DNA of 64,000 nucleotides from Kibdelosporangium sp. MJ126-NF4. GTDB lineage: Bacteria > Actinomycetota > Actinomycetes > Mycobacteriales > Pseudonocardiaceae. The stretch's first letter is position 1; each line of letters begins with the position of its first letter. A program made the position numbers and the translations under genes. Below the pieces are notes generated by a model that was given only the letters and a program-made list of their open reading frames with translations, made no database searches and was not told the origin of the DNA. The DNA lies in contig NZ_CDME01000003.1 in the NCBI RefSeq assembly GCF_000826545.1, positions 186,001-250,000 on the forward strand, written 5' to 3'. This document shows positions 8,523 to 23,104 of the stretch, piece after piece.

Positions 8523-8977
8523 CAGGCCGGGAAGTCGCTCGTGGTGGCCTTGCACGTCGGGTCCCCGCCCGCCGTGTCGAAGACGAAGTGGTAGTCGGTG
8601 TGCTGCTTCTTGCCCGAGTCCAGCTGGATGGGGTTTCTCGGGGTGTGCGAGTAGTCCGTGTTCTGCTTGACGTTGTCCGGGCTGTCGTTGGAGTACAGCA
8701 GCTTGTCCTTCTGCAGCCGCCGCTTCTCGTAGTGCCGGATGTTGACGTTGCTCTTGCCGCCGGTGCCCTTCCCGCTGATCCGGTATTCGAACCAGGTCAC
8801 CTTGGTGTAGACGCCACCCTCGTTGTAGTGGGTGTAGGCCTGGCCGTTGTGGCCGTCCTTGTTACATCCACCGGCCGCGGTGCCGTCGCCGGAAGCGGCG
8901 TTGGCGACGACCGGGGACATGGCGAACACCGCCGCGGCGACGACACCGATCGTGCGGACTTGTTTCTTCAGTTCCAT
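8522..8977 (-). CDS. Small secreted protein of unknown function
   Basis: 151 residues from ATG 8977. A signal peptide (K-K-Q-V-R-T-I-G-V-V-A-A-A...) probably cleaves after V-A-N-A-A (about residue 28). The mature part is rich in Tyr, Lys, Asn and Gly, with two widely spaced cysteines that could form one disulphide. I do not recognise a family. First gene of the operon running to 7000; its stop overlaps the lipoprotein start. Confidence 0.6.
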   Translation of the reverse strand: MELKKQVRTIGVVAAAVFAMSPVVANAASGDGTAAGGCNKDGHNGQAYTHYNEGGVYTKVTWFEYRISGKGTGGKSNVNIRHYEKRRLQKDKLLYSNDSPDNVKQNTDYSHTPRNPIQLDSGKKQHTDYHFVFDTAGGDPTCKATTSDFPA

Positions 8978-9090
8978 GTAACGCAGGCTTCACTCAGGCA
9001 CTACAGCAGTCCTACATCGTGGCCACATCACGGGGACCGACGTATGAATTCCAATGAATCGCTGGCGTAGGAATTGATCCTCAGGTATTC

Positions 9091-9684
9091 GTGGACCTTG
9101 TGCACCTCACTGTCTGTTGGGACCGTGCCGGTGACGAGCTGATCGGTGTGTTCAGCCCGCACGCGGTGGCATGGCTGCGCAGGCAAATGACCGGATATAG
9201 CGAGCTGCTCGAGTGGCGGTATACCAAATACGCGACGGAAGACCCGACCGCTGAGGCAATCGGCGTTCCGCTCGCTTCGGCGCCGGACGAATATCCGCCG
9301 CTGGTGGCGGCATTGCGCGAGATCATCCCGGACGAGGAACCCGAACCGATCCGGCTGTGGTGGGAGCCGGACGTCGTGCGTTTCCTCTACGCCGCCACCC
9401 AGGTCGTTCTCGATACGCTGCCGGAGACCGGCGGGGTGGTGGTGCTGACCGAACGCCACCAGATCGACGCGTGGCAGGCGGCTGTTCCGAACATGCGCGT
9501 GGTTTTCGCGGTCGCCGCCGGTATCTGGCCGGTGCCGGTGGGCACGGAGCCGCAGCGGCACATGATGCCGAGGGCCGATCCGGACCGTTTCGAGCAGGAC
9601 AGGGACCTGACCGAGTGGCTCAGGCGGGTCGTCGGCTCGCTCACCGAAATCGCCGAACCGGCGCCGACTTCACCATGGGATTGA
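9091..9684 (+). CDS. Conserved hypothetical protein
   Basis: 197 residues from GTG 9091 (a rare reading: V-D-L-V-H-L-T-V-C-W). The protein is acidic and soluble, with no signal peptide, membrane segment or recognised motif. Third-position GC is high throughout and the frame is uninterrupted, supporting it as real. The start region is AT-richer than surroundings. It is separated from neighbours by 113 bp upstream and 234 bp downstream; nothing recognisable was seen in the downstream gap. Confidence 0.55.
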   Translation: MDLVHLTVCWDRAGDELIGVFSPHAVAWLRRQMTGYSELLEWRYTKYATEDPTAEAIGVPLASAPDEYPPLVAALREIIPDEEPEPIRLWWEPDVVRFLYAATQVVLDTLPETGGVVVLTERHQIDAWQAAVPNMRVVFAVAAGIWPVPVGTEPQRHMMPRADPDRFEQDRDLTEWLRRVVGSLTEIAEPAPTSPWD

Positions 9685-9918
9685 CCTTGATAATCACGGG
9701 GTATTCCGCCCCGTCGGGTAAGGGCAGTATCGGAAACCTACGAAAGACGCAGGTCAACGGTGACGGAAACAGTTTTCGCGCCGACTGGATGGGATCGCTC
9801 CCGCAAAGCCGGTTCGGGGGAGCGGTGAATGCGACCGCCGCGCGGTCCCACACGGTCGGGTGAACTGCGTGGCTACGTCCGGTGATCATGGGCAACGGAG
9901 GGTAGTCTCCCGCGCACA

Positions 9919-10467
9919 ATGAAGATAGCGCTGCCCTCGCACCGCGGGACGCTCGTGGCGGTGGCCGGGGCGAGCACCCCCGCCAAGACCGAGATCGTCG
10001 ACGCGCTGGCCAAGCACCTCGGCCCCTCGACGCTGACCATCGGTACCCGGTCGTATCCCGATCCCGAGTGGTCGACCGAGGCGCTCGCGAAGGTGGACGG
10101 GCGGGCGGCCGAGGACGCGATCACGATCGTGCGGATGGCCGAGTCCGCTGCCGTGCGCGCCAGCAGTCTGGTGATCACCGCCCGGCCGGTGCTCGACGAG
10201 CTCGCCCGCTACCGGGCCGGCCGCAAGATCAGGCACGAGTACGTCCAGCATCACGTGATGCGCCGGGTGGAGGACACGGTCGCCTGGGAGGCCGCCGACT
10301 ACGACTTCGTGGTGTGGTCTCGGTCACCTTTTCCGTCCCCGTCGGTCCGCGTTTTCGAGTCCGCACTGGGCGAAGTGCTCAAGGATCTGTGCGTGCCCCA
10401 TCACTCGCTGTGCCCGCCCTTGATCAACGAATCGGTCGAACGCCTGGTAGCCTCTATCCCCCGCTAG
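9919..10467 (+). CDS. Hypothetical protein with a degenerate P-loop-like N-terminus
   Basis: 182 residues from ATG 9919. Residues 11-20 (L-V-A-V-A-G-A-S-T-P-A-K-T) look like a Walker A region that has lost the canonical G-x-G-K-T spacing. They are followed by an ALAKHL helix, a central V-I-T-A-R-P-V-L-D-E-L strand-helix and Y-D-F-V-V-W-S, resembling the layout of small NTPase domains (AAA/NadR-like). This is a fold impression only. A TAGTCT -10-like box lies 10 nt before the ATG, so the leader would be very short. It precedes the rpoB promoter and is followed by a hairpin at 10566-10585. Confidence 0.5.
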   Translation: MKIALPSHRGTLVAVAGASTPAKTEIVDALAKHLGPSTLTIGTRSYPDPEWSTEALAKVDGRAAEDAITIVRMAESAAVRASSLVITARPVLDELARYRAGRKIRHEYVQHHVMRRVEDTVAWEAADYDFVVWSRSPFPSPSVRVFESALGEVLKDLCVPHHSLCPPLINESVERLVASIPR

Positions 10468-10565
10468 CTGGTCCAATGGGTTCGGATCTGCTCGTCCACG
10501 TGGGTGAACACCGCGTGGCCCCTTGACTCGGGAACTGGTCAGGGTCACTCTGTTGTCGTGAGCGG

Positions 10566-10585
10566 GGGGCCGTTTCTCCGGCCCC
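10566..10585 (+). terminator. Hairpin before the rpoB promoter
   Basis: A 7-bp GC stem (GGGGCCG / CGGCCCC) with a 6-nt loop ends immediately at the rpoB -35 box. It could end transcription of the 9919-10467 gene and insulate the rpoBC promoter. There is no U-tract. Confidence 0.45.
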
Positions 10586-10614
10586 TGGACAGTCGCCGCT
10601 TGTTTGGCTAGACT
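10586..10614 (+). promoter_or_regulatory. Predicted rpoBC promoter
   Basis: TGGACA at 10586-10591 and TAGACT at 10609-10614 with a 17-nt spacer, a good match to the principal actinobacterial sigma factor consensus. The predicted leader to rpoB is about 130 nt. Confidence 0.65.
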
Positions 10615-10750
10615 GCGTCTTTGCTCTGCCCACTTTCCGTGCGCCCTTACCCGAGAGCTAGGATGCTGGGCATCAAGCACCCTTGACAGTTGCGTTAGTT
10701 GCCTGCTAACGCGGCCGCTCAACCGCTCATAGTCCCTGGAAGGACGCATC

Positions 10751-14236
<3,486 letters not shown>

Positions 14237-14242
14237 CCTCGC

Positions 14243-14279
14243 CGAGGCAGGGGCCGGCCGGAAACCGGCCCCCGCCTCG
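14243..14279 (+). other. Strong hairpin in the rpoB-rpoC gap
   Basis: CGAGGC, one bulged base, then GGGGCCGG pairs with CCGGCCCC and GCCTCG around a 7-nt loop: 14 pairs interrupted by a single A/C mismatch. No U-tract follows and rpoC must be transcribed through it, so it is more likely an attenuator, processing site or mRNA-stability element than a full terminator. Confidence 0.7.
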
Positions 14280-14329
14280 CCTGAATCCCCCGAACATGCT
14301 GTCTTCAACCAAAGGGGAGAAGAACCGAC

Positions 14330-18225
<3,896 letters not shown>

Positions 18226-18229
<4 letters not shown>

Positions 18230-18281
18230 GCAAGCTGTTCGACAGGAAGGCCCCCGGCTCGCCGGGGGCCTTCCTCATGTC
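18226..18281 (+). repeat. Direct repeat, copy 1 (rpoC stop plus terminator)
   Basis: This 56-bp stretch, from the rpoC stop codon through its terminator, recurs at 19027-19081 with only a few differences, in the same orientation. The toxin-antitoxin genes lie between the two copies. Confidence 0.85.
18244..18275 (+). terminator. rpoC terminator
   Basis: Perfect 14-bp stem (AGGAAGGCCCCCGG and its complement) with a CTCG tetraloop, 15 nt after the rpoC stop. GC-rich without a long U-tract, as common in actinobacteria. Confidence 0.85.
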
Positions 18282-18294
18282 CGGATCACTCGAT

Positions 18295-18319
18295 AGTGTT
18301 CTACGTTCTGTAGTACACT
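18295..18319 (+). promoter_or_regulatory. Operator/promoter of the toxin-antitoxin operon
   Basis: AGTGTTCTAC and GTAGTACACT form a 10-bp inverted repeat (one mismatch) around 5 bp. The right arm contains a TACACT -10-like box ending 6 nt before the antitoxin ATG, so transcription would start at or next to the ATG. This fits autorepression by the antitoxin and a leaderless mRNA. No convincing -35 box seen. Confidence 0.65.
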
Positions 18320-18325
18320 CGGTTC

Positions 18326-18598
18326 ATGGAGCAGATTCCCATCCGGGTCCTCAATCAGGACACGGCGCGAGTGCTTGAGCGGGTGGAACACGGCGAGACC
18401 GTGGAGATCACCAATCGCGGCAAGCCGGTCGCCAGGATCGTGCCGGTTGTCACCGGGGAACTCGACGATCTCATCGCCGAGGGCCGGGTCATCCCTGCCA
18501 CTGTGCACGGGCCGTGGCGAGTTCCGGCTGGAGAGATCGATCCGAGCGCTGACGCGGCCGCGCTGGTTCGCGAACTGCGTGACGAGGAGCGCTGGTGA
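18326..18598 (+). CDS. Phd/YefM-type antitoxin
   Basis: 90 residues, ATG 18326. The N-terminal 50 residues carry the Phd/YefM DNA-binding fold signature: I-P-I-R-V-L-N-Q-D-T-A-R-V-L-E-R-V-E-x-G-E-T-V-E-I-T-N-R-G-K-P-V-A-R-I-V-P is spread over residues 4-41. The C-terminal 40 residues (acidic, ending L-R-D-E-E-R-W) are the likely toxin-binding tail. It should neutralise the PIN toxin encoded next, with which it overlaps by 4 nt, and repress their joint promoter through the palindrome at 18295-18319. Confidence 0.9.
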   Translation: MEQIPIRVLNQDTARVLERVEHGETVEITNRGKPVARIVPVVTGELDDLIAEGRVIPATVHGPWRVPAGEIDPSADAAALVRELRDEERW

Positions 18599-18999
18599 TT
18601 TACATGGACACCTGCGCGATCATCAAGCTGATCCGACCAGAGGCTGAAAGCGCTGCCTTGGCTACGTGGCTCAACGAACGCTCTGCGGAGGTTGTGGTCA
18701 CCTCCGAGTTGGCAGAGGTGGAGGTGCCTCGCGCATTGCGGCGCAACTCTCCAGCGCAGCTGGCAGCAATGCCCGCGATACTGGCAAAGGTGAACCGGGT
18801 CGAAATGGATGCCTCCGTGCGGGTGACCGCTGGCGCCTACCCCGACCCGTACCTGCGCTCTCTGGACGCGGTTCATCTTGCTACTGCGGACACGCTCGTG
18901 GCATCAGGTAAGAACGTCGAAGCCTTTGTCACCTATGACAAACGGCTGGCAGAGGCGGCCACCGCGGCTGGGCACAAGGTGGTCGCGCCCGGCGCGTGA
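18595..18999 (+). CDS. PIN-domain ribonuclease toxin (VapC-like)
   Basis: 134 residues from GTG 18595, overlapping the antitoxin stop (GTGA). The PIN-fold acidic residues are visible: D in I-Y-M-D-T-C-A-I-I-K-L near the N-terminus, E in S-E-L-A-E-V-E, D in L-D-A-V-H-L-A-T-A, and D in V-T-Y-D-K-R-L. VapC toxins are Mg-dependent endoribonucleases, often cutting tRNA or rRNA. Codon use is slightly less GC-biased than the flanking rpoC, consistent with acquired DNA. Confidence 0.9.
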   Translation: MIYMDTCAIIKLIRPEAESAALATWLNERSAEVVVTSELAEVEVPRALRRNSPAQLAAMPAILAKVNRVEMDASVRVTAGAYPDPYLRSLDAVHLATADTLVASGKNVEAFVTYDKRLAEAATAAGHKVVAPGA

Positions 19000-19026
19000 G
19001 GCGTCTGTGCCGATGGCCGCGCTATG

Positions 19027-19081
19027 CTGAGACAGCTGCTCGACAGGAAGGCCCCCGGCTCGCCGGGAGCCTTTCCCATGT
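19027..19081 (+). repeat. Direct repeat, copy 2 (decayed rpoC-terminator duplicate)
   Basis: It matches 18226-18281 nearly base for base over about 55 bp, including a CTGAG corresponding to the rpoC stop codon. Substitutions in the right half of the stem weaken the hairpin (19045-19076). It lies 28 bp after the PIN toxin stop and could still act as a terminator for the module. Confidence 0.85.
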
Positions 19082-19116
19082 CAGCGCCAGAGACCATCTT
19101 TGGCTACAGTCGATCC

Positions 19117-19446
19117 ATGTCCATGCCCGCGTGGGAGCGCCCAACGGAGCAGCTATGCACAATGCCTCGTGCGATCCGCGAGGCGCTGCTGCCCGAAGAG
19201 GCCGACGCCTTCGATCGCGACTATCGCCAGGCACTCAGGACGGCCGCAGAGACGCTGAGCCTGGAAGCGGTGTATAAGACACTGGAACACTGGCACCGCA
19301 TCGCGCGCATGACCCAGGCTGACCCAGCGGCCTACCGTCGGATGCTGCAACGCGCCGAGCACACTCTCCGTACCGGCAAGTCCGCTGGGCCGACTGTCTC
19401 ATCCGATCAGGTGAAAGCGCTCATCAGGGAGCGGCTGGGCCTGTAG
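19117..19446 (+). CDS. DUF6247 family protein
   Basis: 109 residues starting at ATG 19117. The frame is open upstream through the repeat, but a TACAGT -10-like box at 19105-19110 places a transcription start at this ATG, so a leaderless start is preferred. The protein has the P-R-A-I-R-E-A-L-L-P-E-E-A-D-A-F-D-R-D-Y-R-x-A-L pattern followed by L-E-H-W-H-R-I-A-R-M-T-Q, which I recognise as the small actinobacterial DUF6247 family. Function unknown; such proteins often sit beside toxin-like genes. It follows the toxin-antitoxin module but has its own promoter and the intervening terminator repeat. Confidence 0.65.
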   Translation: MSMPAWERPTEQLCTMPRAIREALLPEEADAFDRDYRQALRTAAETLSLEAVYKTLEHWHRIARMTQADPAAYRRMLQRAEHTLRTGKSAGPTVSSDQVKALIRERLGL

Positions 19447-19581
19447 GTGAAGCTTTGGCTTTCTACGCTCAGGTGCACAGTGTTCTTGAGCTGACCTGCC
19501 TGTTGCTACGTCGGTGGGCGTAGGGGAAGACGGGATTCTCGGCGTACGTGTCGGTGGGCGTGGCCGGTGACCATTGCCGGT

Positions 19582-21132
19582 ATGTCGATTCGTACGGTTT
19601 GTGTCTCGTTGGTCGTTGTGGCGGCCGTGGGTTTTGCTGGTACTCCGGCGTTTGCCGAGGGCGGTTCAGGTGTGGTCCGGGTTGACTCGGGCTGGCTGCG
19701 TGGCAGTGTCGCCGATGACCACGTGACTTACTCGGGCGTTCCCTATGCCGAGCCGCCTGTTGGGCAGCGGCGATGGCGTCCTCCTGCTGATCCGGCGTAC
19801 TGGCAAGGAATCCGTGACGCCACTAAGCCGGGCACGCCTTGCCCGCAGGGGCGTCTTGAGGGTGCTGAGGACTGTCTCTACCTCGATGTCACTGTGCCGC
19901 GAGGCAGGCGCGGCGGTGGTCCGAAGCCGGTGTTGGTCTGGCTGTACGGTGGCGCGTTCAACACCGGCGCTGCCCAGGAGTATGACGGCACACGGCTTGC
20001 GACGTCCGGCGACATGGTTGTCGTGACCATGAACTACCGGTTGGGGGCGCTCGGTTTCCTTTCCTCGCCCGCGCTTGACGCGAGCGGCGGCAACTACGGC
20101 CTGATGGATCAGACAGCCGTGCTGCGCTGGGTGAATCGCAATGCGGCCAGATTCGGGGGAGATCCGGGCAACGTGACGTTGGCCGGGCAGTCCGCAGGGG
20201 CCCGTGCGGTGTGTGCGCACCTCGCATCGCCGATGTCCCAAGGCTTGTTCCACCGGGCGATCTCGCAGAGCGGCGCCTGTGACAACGAGGTGCTGACGCT
20301 GTCGGCGGCGCAGGCGTTCGGCGCGCAGGCGACGGAACAGCTTGGCTGTGCCAAGGCTGCCGATGTTGCCGCTTGCCTACGTGGGCAACCCGTGGAGAAA
20401 CTGCTCGGGGCCCTGGCAGGTGTTGGCTTCGCGCTGAACGGCAGGGTGCGAGACCGGCCGTGGAATCCCGTTGTCGGGACACCGATGTTGCCCAGGCAGC
20501 CGAAGGACGTGCTGCGTGACGGTACTGGGGCGCAGGTTCCGTTGATGATCGGAAGCACCCGAGACGAGATGCGCATGTTCGCCGCCTGGGAGTCGAACAT
20601 GACTGCGCGGAGGTACACCGAGCTGCTGGACCAGACGTTCGGCGACAGGGCGGACGACGTGCTCGCCACATACCCGGTCGGCGACTACGGCAGTCCGGCG
20701 CTCGCGATGTCCGCGGTGCTCAGCGACTGGGGTGGGGCTATCGGTGCCTGTCCGGTGCTGCGCACCGCCGAGGCGGCCTCCGCTCATCAGCCGGTCCATG
20801 CCTACGAATTCGCCGAGGACAGCGGCCAGGTCACCGAAACCGGTTTCCCTCAGGGCTCCTACCACGGTTTGGACGTGCCCTATCTCTGGGATCTCGACCG
20901 GGGGCAGAACCCGTACCCACCGTTGACGTCCAAGCAGAAACGGCTGTCGGCCAAGATGATCGGCTACTGGTCGGCCTTCGCGCGTACCGGCGACCCGAAC
21001 GGTCCCGGACGCCCGCGCTGGCCCGAGTTCGGCAAAGGCACCGTGATCGAGCTGTCAGGCGACGGCATCGCTCCGACCCCGTTCGCCGCCGACCACCGCT
21101 GTGGCTTCTGGTCGGGGATCGCTCAGGGCTGA
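19582..21132 (+). CDS. Secreted type-B carboxylesterase
   Basis: 516 residues from ATG 19582; GTG 19567, five codons earlier, is an alternative. Signal peptide (about residues 1-25, ending P-A-F-A-E). Alpha/beta-hydrolase of the carboxylesterase/cholinesterase type: the early V-P-Y-A-E-P-P-V-G-x-x-R-W motif, E-D-C-L-Y-L-D-V, oxyanion loop G-G-A-F-N-T-G, nucleophile elbow GQSAG, acid in S-T-R-D-E-M-R-M-F, and His in S-Y-H-G-L-D-V-P-Y. Exported esterase of unknown substrate. Two copies of TCGGTGGGCG stand 40 bp apart just upstream (19511, 19551). Translated codons are rich in T-ending forms near the start, unlike the rest. Confidence 0.88.
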   Translation: MSIRTVCVSLVVVAAVGFAGTPAFAEGGSGVVRVDSGWLRGSVADDHVTYSGVPYAEPPVGQRRWRPPADPAYWQGIRDATKPGTPCPQGRLEGAEDCLYLDVTVPRGRRGGGPKPVLVWLYGGAFNTGAAQEYDGTRLATSGDMVVVTMNYRLGALGFLSSPALDASGGNYGLMDQTAVLRWVNRNAARFGGDPGNVTLAGQSAGARAVCAHLASPMSQGLFHRAISQSGACDNEVLTLSAAQAFGAQATEQLGCAKAADVAACLRGQPVEKLLGALAGVGFALNGRVRDRPWNPVVGTPMLPRQPKDVLRDGTGAQVPLMIGSTRDEMRMFAAWESNMTARRYTELLDQTFGDRADDVLATYPVGDYGSPALAMSAVLSDWGGAIGACPVLRTAEAASAHQPVHAYEFAEDSGQVTETGFPQGSYHGLDVPYLWDLDRGQNPYPPLTSKQKRLSAKMIGYWSAFARTGDPNGPGRPRWPEFGKGTVIELSGDGIAPTPFAADHRCGFWSGIAQG

Positions 21133-21182
21133 CCGGGACAGCCCCTCGCTGGCATCGAGACGCTGGGGAGGGGCACTCCTGG

Positions 21183-21380
21183 TCATTGTTCGCGTAGCTG
21201 TTTCAGGGCTTCTGTGCTCTGTTCGACGAGGTTGGCCAGGCCTTGTTCGGTGAAGACGATGTCGAGACCGGAGTTGCGGCCGCCGAAGCGGAACTGGGCC
21301 TGATCTCCGGCGATGTCGACCTTGATCGTGCAGTCGTCCTCGACCAGGGCCCAGGAGTCGACGCTGATACCGTTGTGCAT
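21183..21380 (-). CDS. Small conserved hypothetical protein divergent from an XRE regulator
   Basis: 65 residues from ATG 21380, with GGGAG 5 nt upstream on the minus strand. Contents: D-S-W-A-L-V-E-D-D-C-T-I-K-V-D, then F-G-G-R-N-S-G-L-D-I-V-F-T-E-Q-G-L-A-N-L-V, resembling a small beta-strand protein with a terminal helix. No assigned function. It begins M-H-N-G-I, as do some DUF397 proteins of the same bacteria, but lacks the DUF397 K-S-S-x-S core. Divergently placed 101 bp from the XRE-DUF5753 gene, so possibly co-regulated by it. Confidence 0.55.
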   Translation of the reverse strand: MHNGISVDSWALVEDDCTIKVDIAGDQAQFRFGGRNSGLDIVFTEQGLANLVEQSTEALKQLREQ

Positions 21381-21481
21381 GAGCGCTCCCTATCGCTTTG
21401 TGTCGATTATTGGACCTGTGTACCTGAAGTCCGGTAGTCGGCGCAACCGGGGAGGAACGGATTTCACTGAAGGGATGAACG

Positions 21482-22339
21482 ATGCCCAAGGTCACCCCGA
21501 CGGCCAGGAAGCTGTTGCTGGGCAAGGAGATGGCCCACCTTCGGGCCCATGCGGGGATGTCGCAGACCGAGGCCGCCGCCGTGCTGGAAAAACGGCAGAG
21601 CAAGATCACCGAGCTGGAGTCCGGGCAGACGAGTGTCACGCTCGGCGACATGCTCCTGCTGCTCCAGGCCTACGGCGTCACCGACCAGGCGCACACGAAC
21701 GTGCTGTTGGAGTTGCGGCGCGGCGCACACCAAAGAGGCAGGTGGGGCGGGGTGCGCAGGTTCTACAACGAGGAGTTCCGCACCATGATCGACTTGGAGG
21801 AGAACTGCGACCTGATTCGCTCGATCGAGTGCGAAGTTCCCCCGGGACTGCTGCAGTGTGAGTCCTTCATCCGAGCGATGTACCCAATCTCGCAGATGGA
21901 GGACCGTGACCACCGGGTCGAGGCACGCCTTGCGCGGCAAGCGATCCTCCATAAGGCTGAACCGCCGGACGTCGCCTTCATCGTGTCCGAGTCATCCCTG
22001 CGCAGGATGTACGGCTCGGCTGAGGTGATGCGTGAGCAGATCGACTACATGATCAAACTGTCGAAACTTCCCAATGTCCGCCTGCAGGTCCTGCCCTTTC
22101 GTACTCCGGTGCGGAGTTCGGTTATCCGAGCTGGATTTGTGCTGTTGCGCATCCCGTCTCCAGGTGTGGCTGGGCCACTCGAACTCGCATATACGGAGAG
22201 CGTTGCGGAAGTTCGATATCTGGACGACAAGAAGACTGTCGATACACTGGATGCTGGCTGGGCGGAGACAACCGCTGCGGCACTGGGCCTTGAGGCCTCT
22301 CGCAAGTTCATGCGGGAGGTGGCTCGCGACTACACGTGA
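21482..22339 (+). CDS. XRE-family regulator with DUF5753 domain
   Basis: 285 residues from ATG 21482. An N-terminal XRE helix-turn-helix spans about 10-70 (L-R-A-H-A-G-M-S-Q-T-E-A-A-x-x-L-x-K-x-Q-S-K-I-T-E-L-E-S-G). The C-terminal DUF5753 domain spans about 95-275 (E-E-N-C-D-L-I-R-S-I-E, P-G-L-L-Q, Y-M-I-K-L-S-K-L-P-N-V-R-L-Q-V-L-P). In Streptomyces and Pseudonocardiaceae these regulators are paired with a DUF397 gene directly downstream, as here (22349), and are often linked to differentiation (BldB/WhiJ-type pairs). Its own target is not evident. Confidence 0.9.
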   Translation: MPKVTPTARKLLLGKEMAHLRAHAGMSQTEAAAVLEKRQSKITELESGQTSVTLGDMLLLLQAYGVTDQAHTNVLLELRRGAHQRGRWGGVRRFYNEEFRTMIDLEENCDLIRSIECEVPPGLLQCESFIRAMYPISQMEDRDHRVEARLARQAILHKAEPPDVAFIVSESSLRRMYGSAEVMREQIDYMIKLSKLPNVRLQVLPFRTPVRSSVIRAGFVLLRIPSPGVAGPLELAYTESVAEVRYLDDKKTVDTLDAGWAETTAAALGLEASRKFMREVARDYT

Positions 22340-22348
22340 GGTGTGCTG

Positions 22349-22519
22349 ATGGAGTTCCGCAAATCCAGCTTCAGCGGCCCGGAAGGCAACAACTGTGTCG
22401 AGATCGCCCGTACAGCAACGGTTGTCGCCATCCAGGACAGCAAGGCTGACGGGTTCTTTCTCGTGACGCCCGAAGCCTTCGACACCTTCCGTACAGCATT
22501 GTCGGTGGTCCCGCGCTAG
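22349..22519 (+). CDS. DUF397 family small protein
   Basis: 56 residues, ATG 22349, 9 bp after the XRE gene. The core F-R-K-S-S-F-S-G-P-E-G-N-N-C-V-E-I-A, then V-A-I-Q-D-S-K-A-D-G and a C-terminal F-x-x-F-R helix, is diagnostic for DUF397. These are the small partners of XRE-DUF5753 regulators. It lacks a second D-P in the D-S-K loop but otherwise looks complete. Confidence 0.85.
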   Translation: MEFRKSSFSGPEGNNCVEIARTATVVAIQDSKADGFFLVTPEAFDTFRTALSVVPR

Positions 22520-22529
22520 CGTCGGGCGC

Positions 22530-23057
22530 ATGAACTGGCGTGATCAGCTACTCGAGCAGTTGGAGTTCTACTGGGATCAGAGCCTCTGGCCGCGAGTGCA
22601 GGGCCTGACCGACGACGAGTACTTCTGGGAACCGGTCGACGGCATGTGGAGCATCCGCGAGCAGCCGGACGGCCCGTTCATGATCGACTGGCTGTACCCG
22701 GCGCCCGAACCGCCGCCGGTGACCACGATCGCCTGGCGGATCGCGCACATCGTGGTCGGCTGTTTCGGCCAGCGGGCCAGCGCTCATTTCCAGGCCAGCA
22801 CACCCACCTTGGAAACCGCCTCCTGGCCGGGCAACGCCGAAACCGCGCTCACCATGCTGCACGAAACCTACGAAGCCTGGCGCGACGGCGTGAAATCCCT
22901 CAGCGAGAGCGACATCCTGGCTCCGGTCGGTCCGGCCGAGGGCGCCTTCGCCGAGTATCCGTTTGCCACGTTGATCCTGCACATCACCCGTGAGGTTTGC
23001 CACCATGGCGGCGAGATCGGAGTGCTGCGGGACCTTTACCGTGCGGGTTTGCGTTAG
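22530..23057 (+). CDS. DinB-like superfamily protein
   Basis: 175 residues from ATG 22530. Four-helix DinB/DfsB-like fold: L-L-E-Q-L-E-F-Y-W-D-Q at the start, V-D-G-M-W-S-I-R, a middle I-A-H-I-V-V-G-C-F-G-Q-R and a C-terminal L-I-L-H-I-T-R-E-V-C-H-H-G-G-E-I-G-V-L-R-D-L-Y. The His residues (H-I-V and H-H-G-G-E) are in the positions of the usual metal triad. The family includes thiol-dependent S-transferases (mycothiol or bacillithiol), so mycothiol use is a reasonable guess in an actinobacterium. Single gene. Confidence 0.75.
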   Translation: MNWRDQLLEQLEFYWDQSLWPRVQGLTDDEYFWEPVDGMWSIREQPDGPFMIDWLYPAPEPPPVTTIAWRIAHIVVGCFGQRASAHFQASTPTLETASWPGNAETALTMLHETYEAWRDGVKSLSESDILAPVGPAEGAFAEYPFATLILHITREVCHHGGEIGVLRDLYRAGLR

Positions 23058-23104
23058 TCCCGGGTTTCGCGTTGTGATTTTTCCAGCGACTCAGAGGCTA
23101 TTCA

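Noticed and set aside
19511..19560. TCGGTGGGCG twice, 40 bp apart, before the carboxylesterase
   Set aside because: Could be an operator pair, but ten bases of GC-rich sequence can recur by chance and no regulator is adjacent; kept only as a note.
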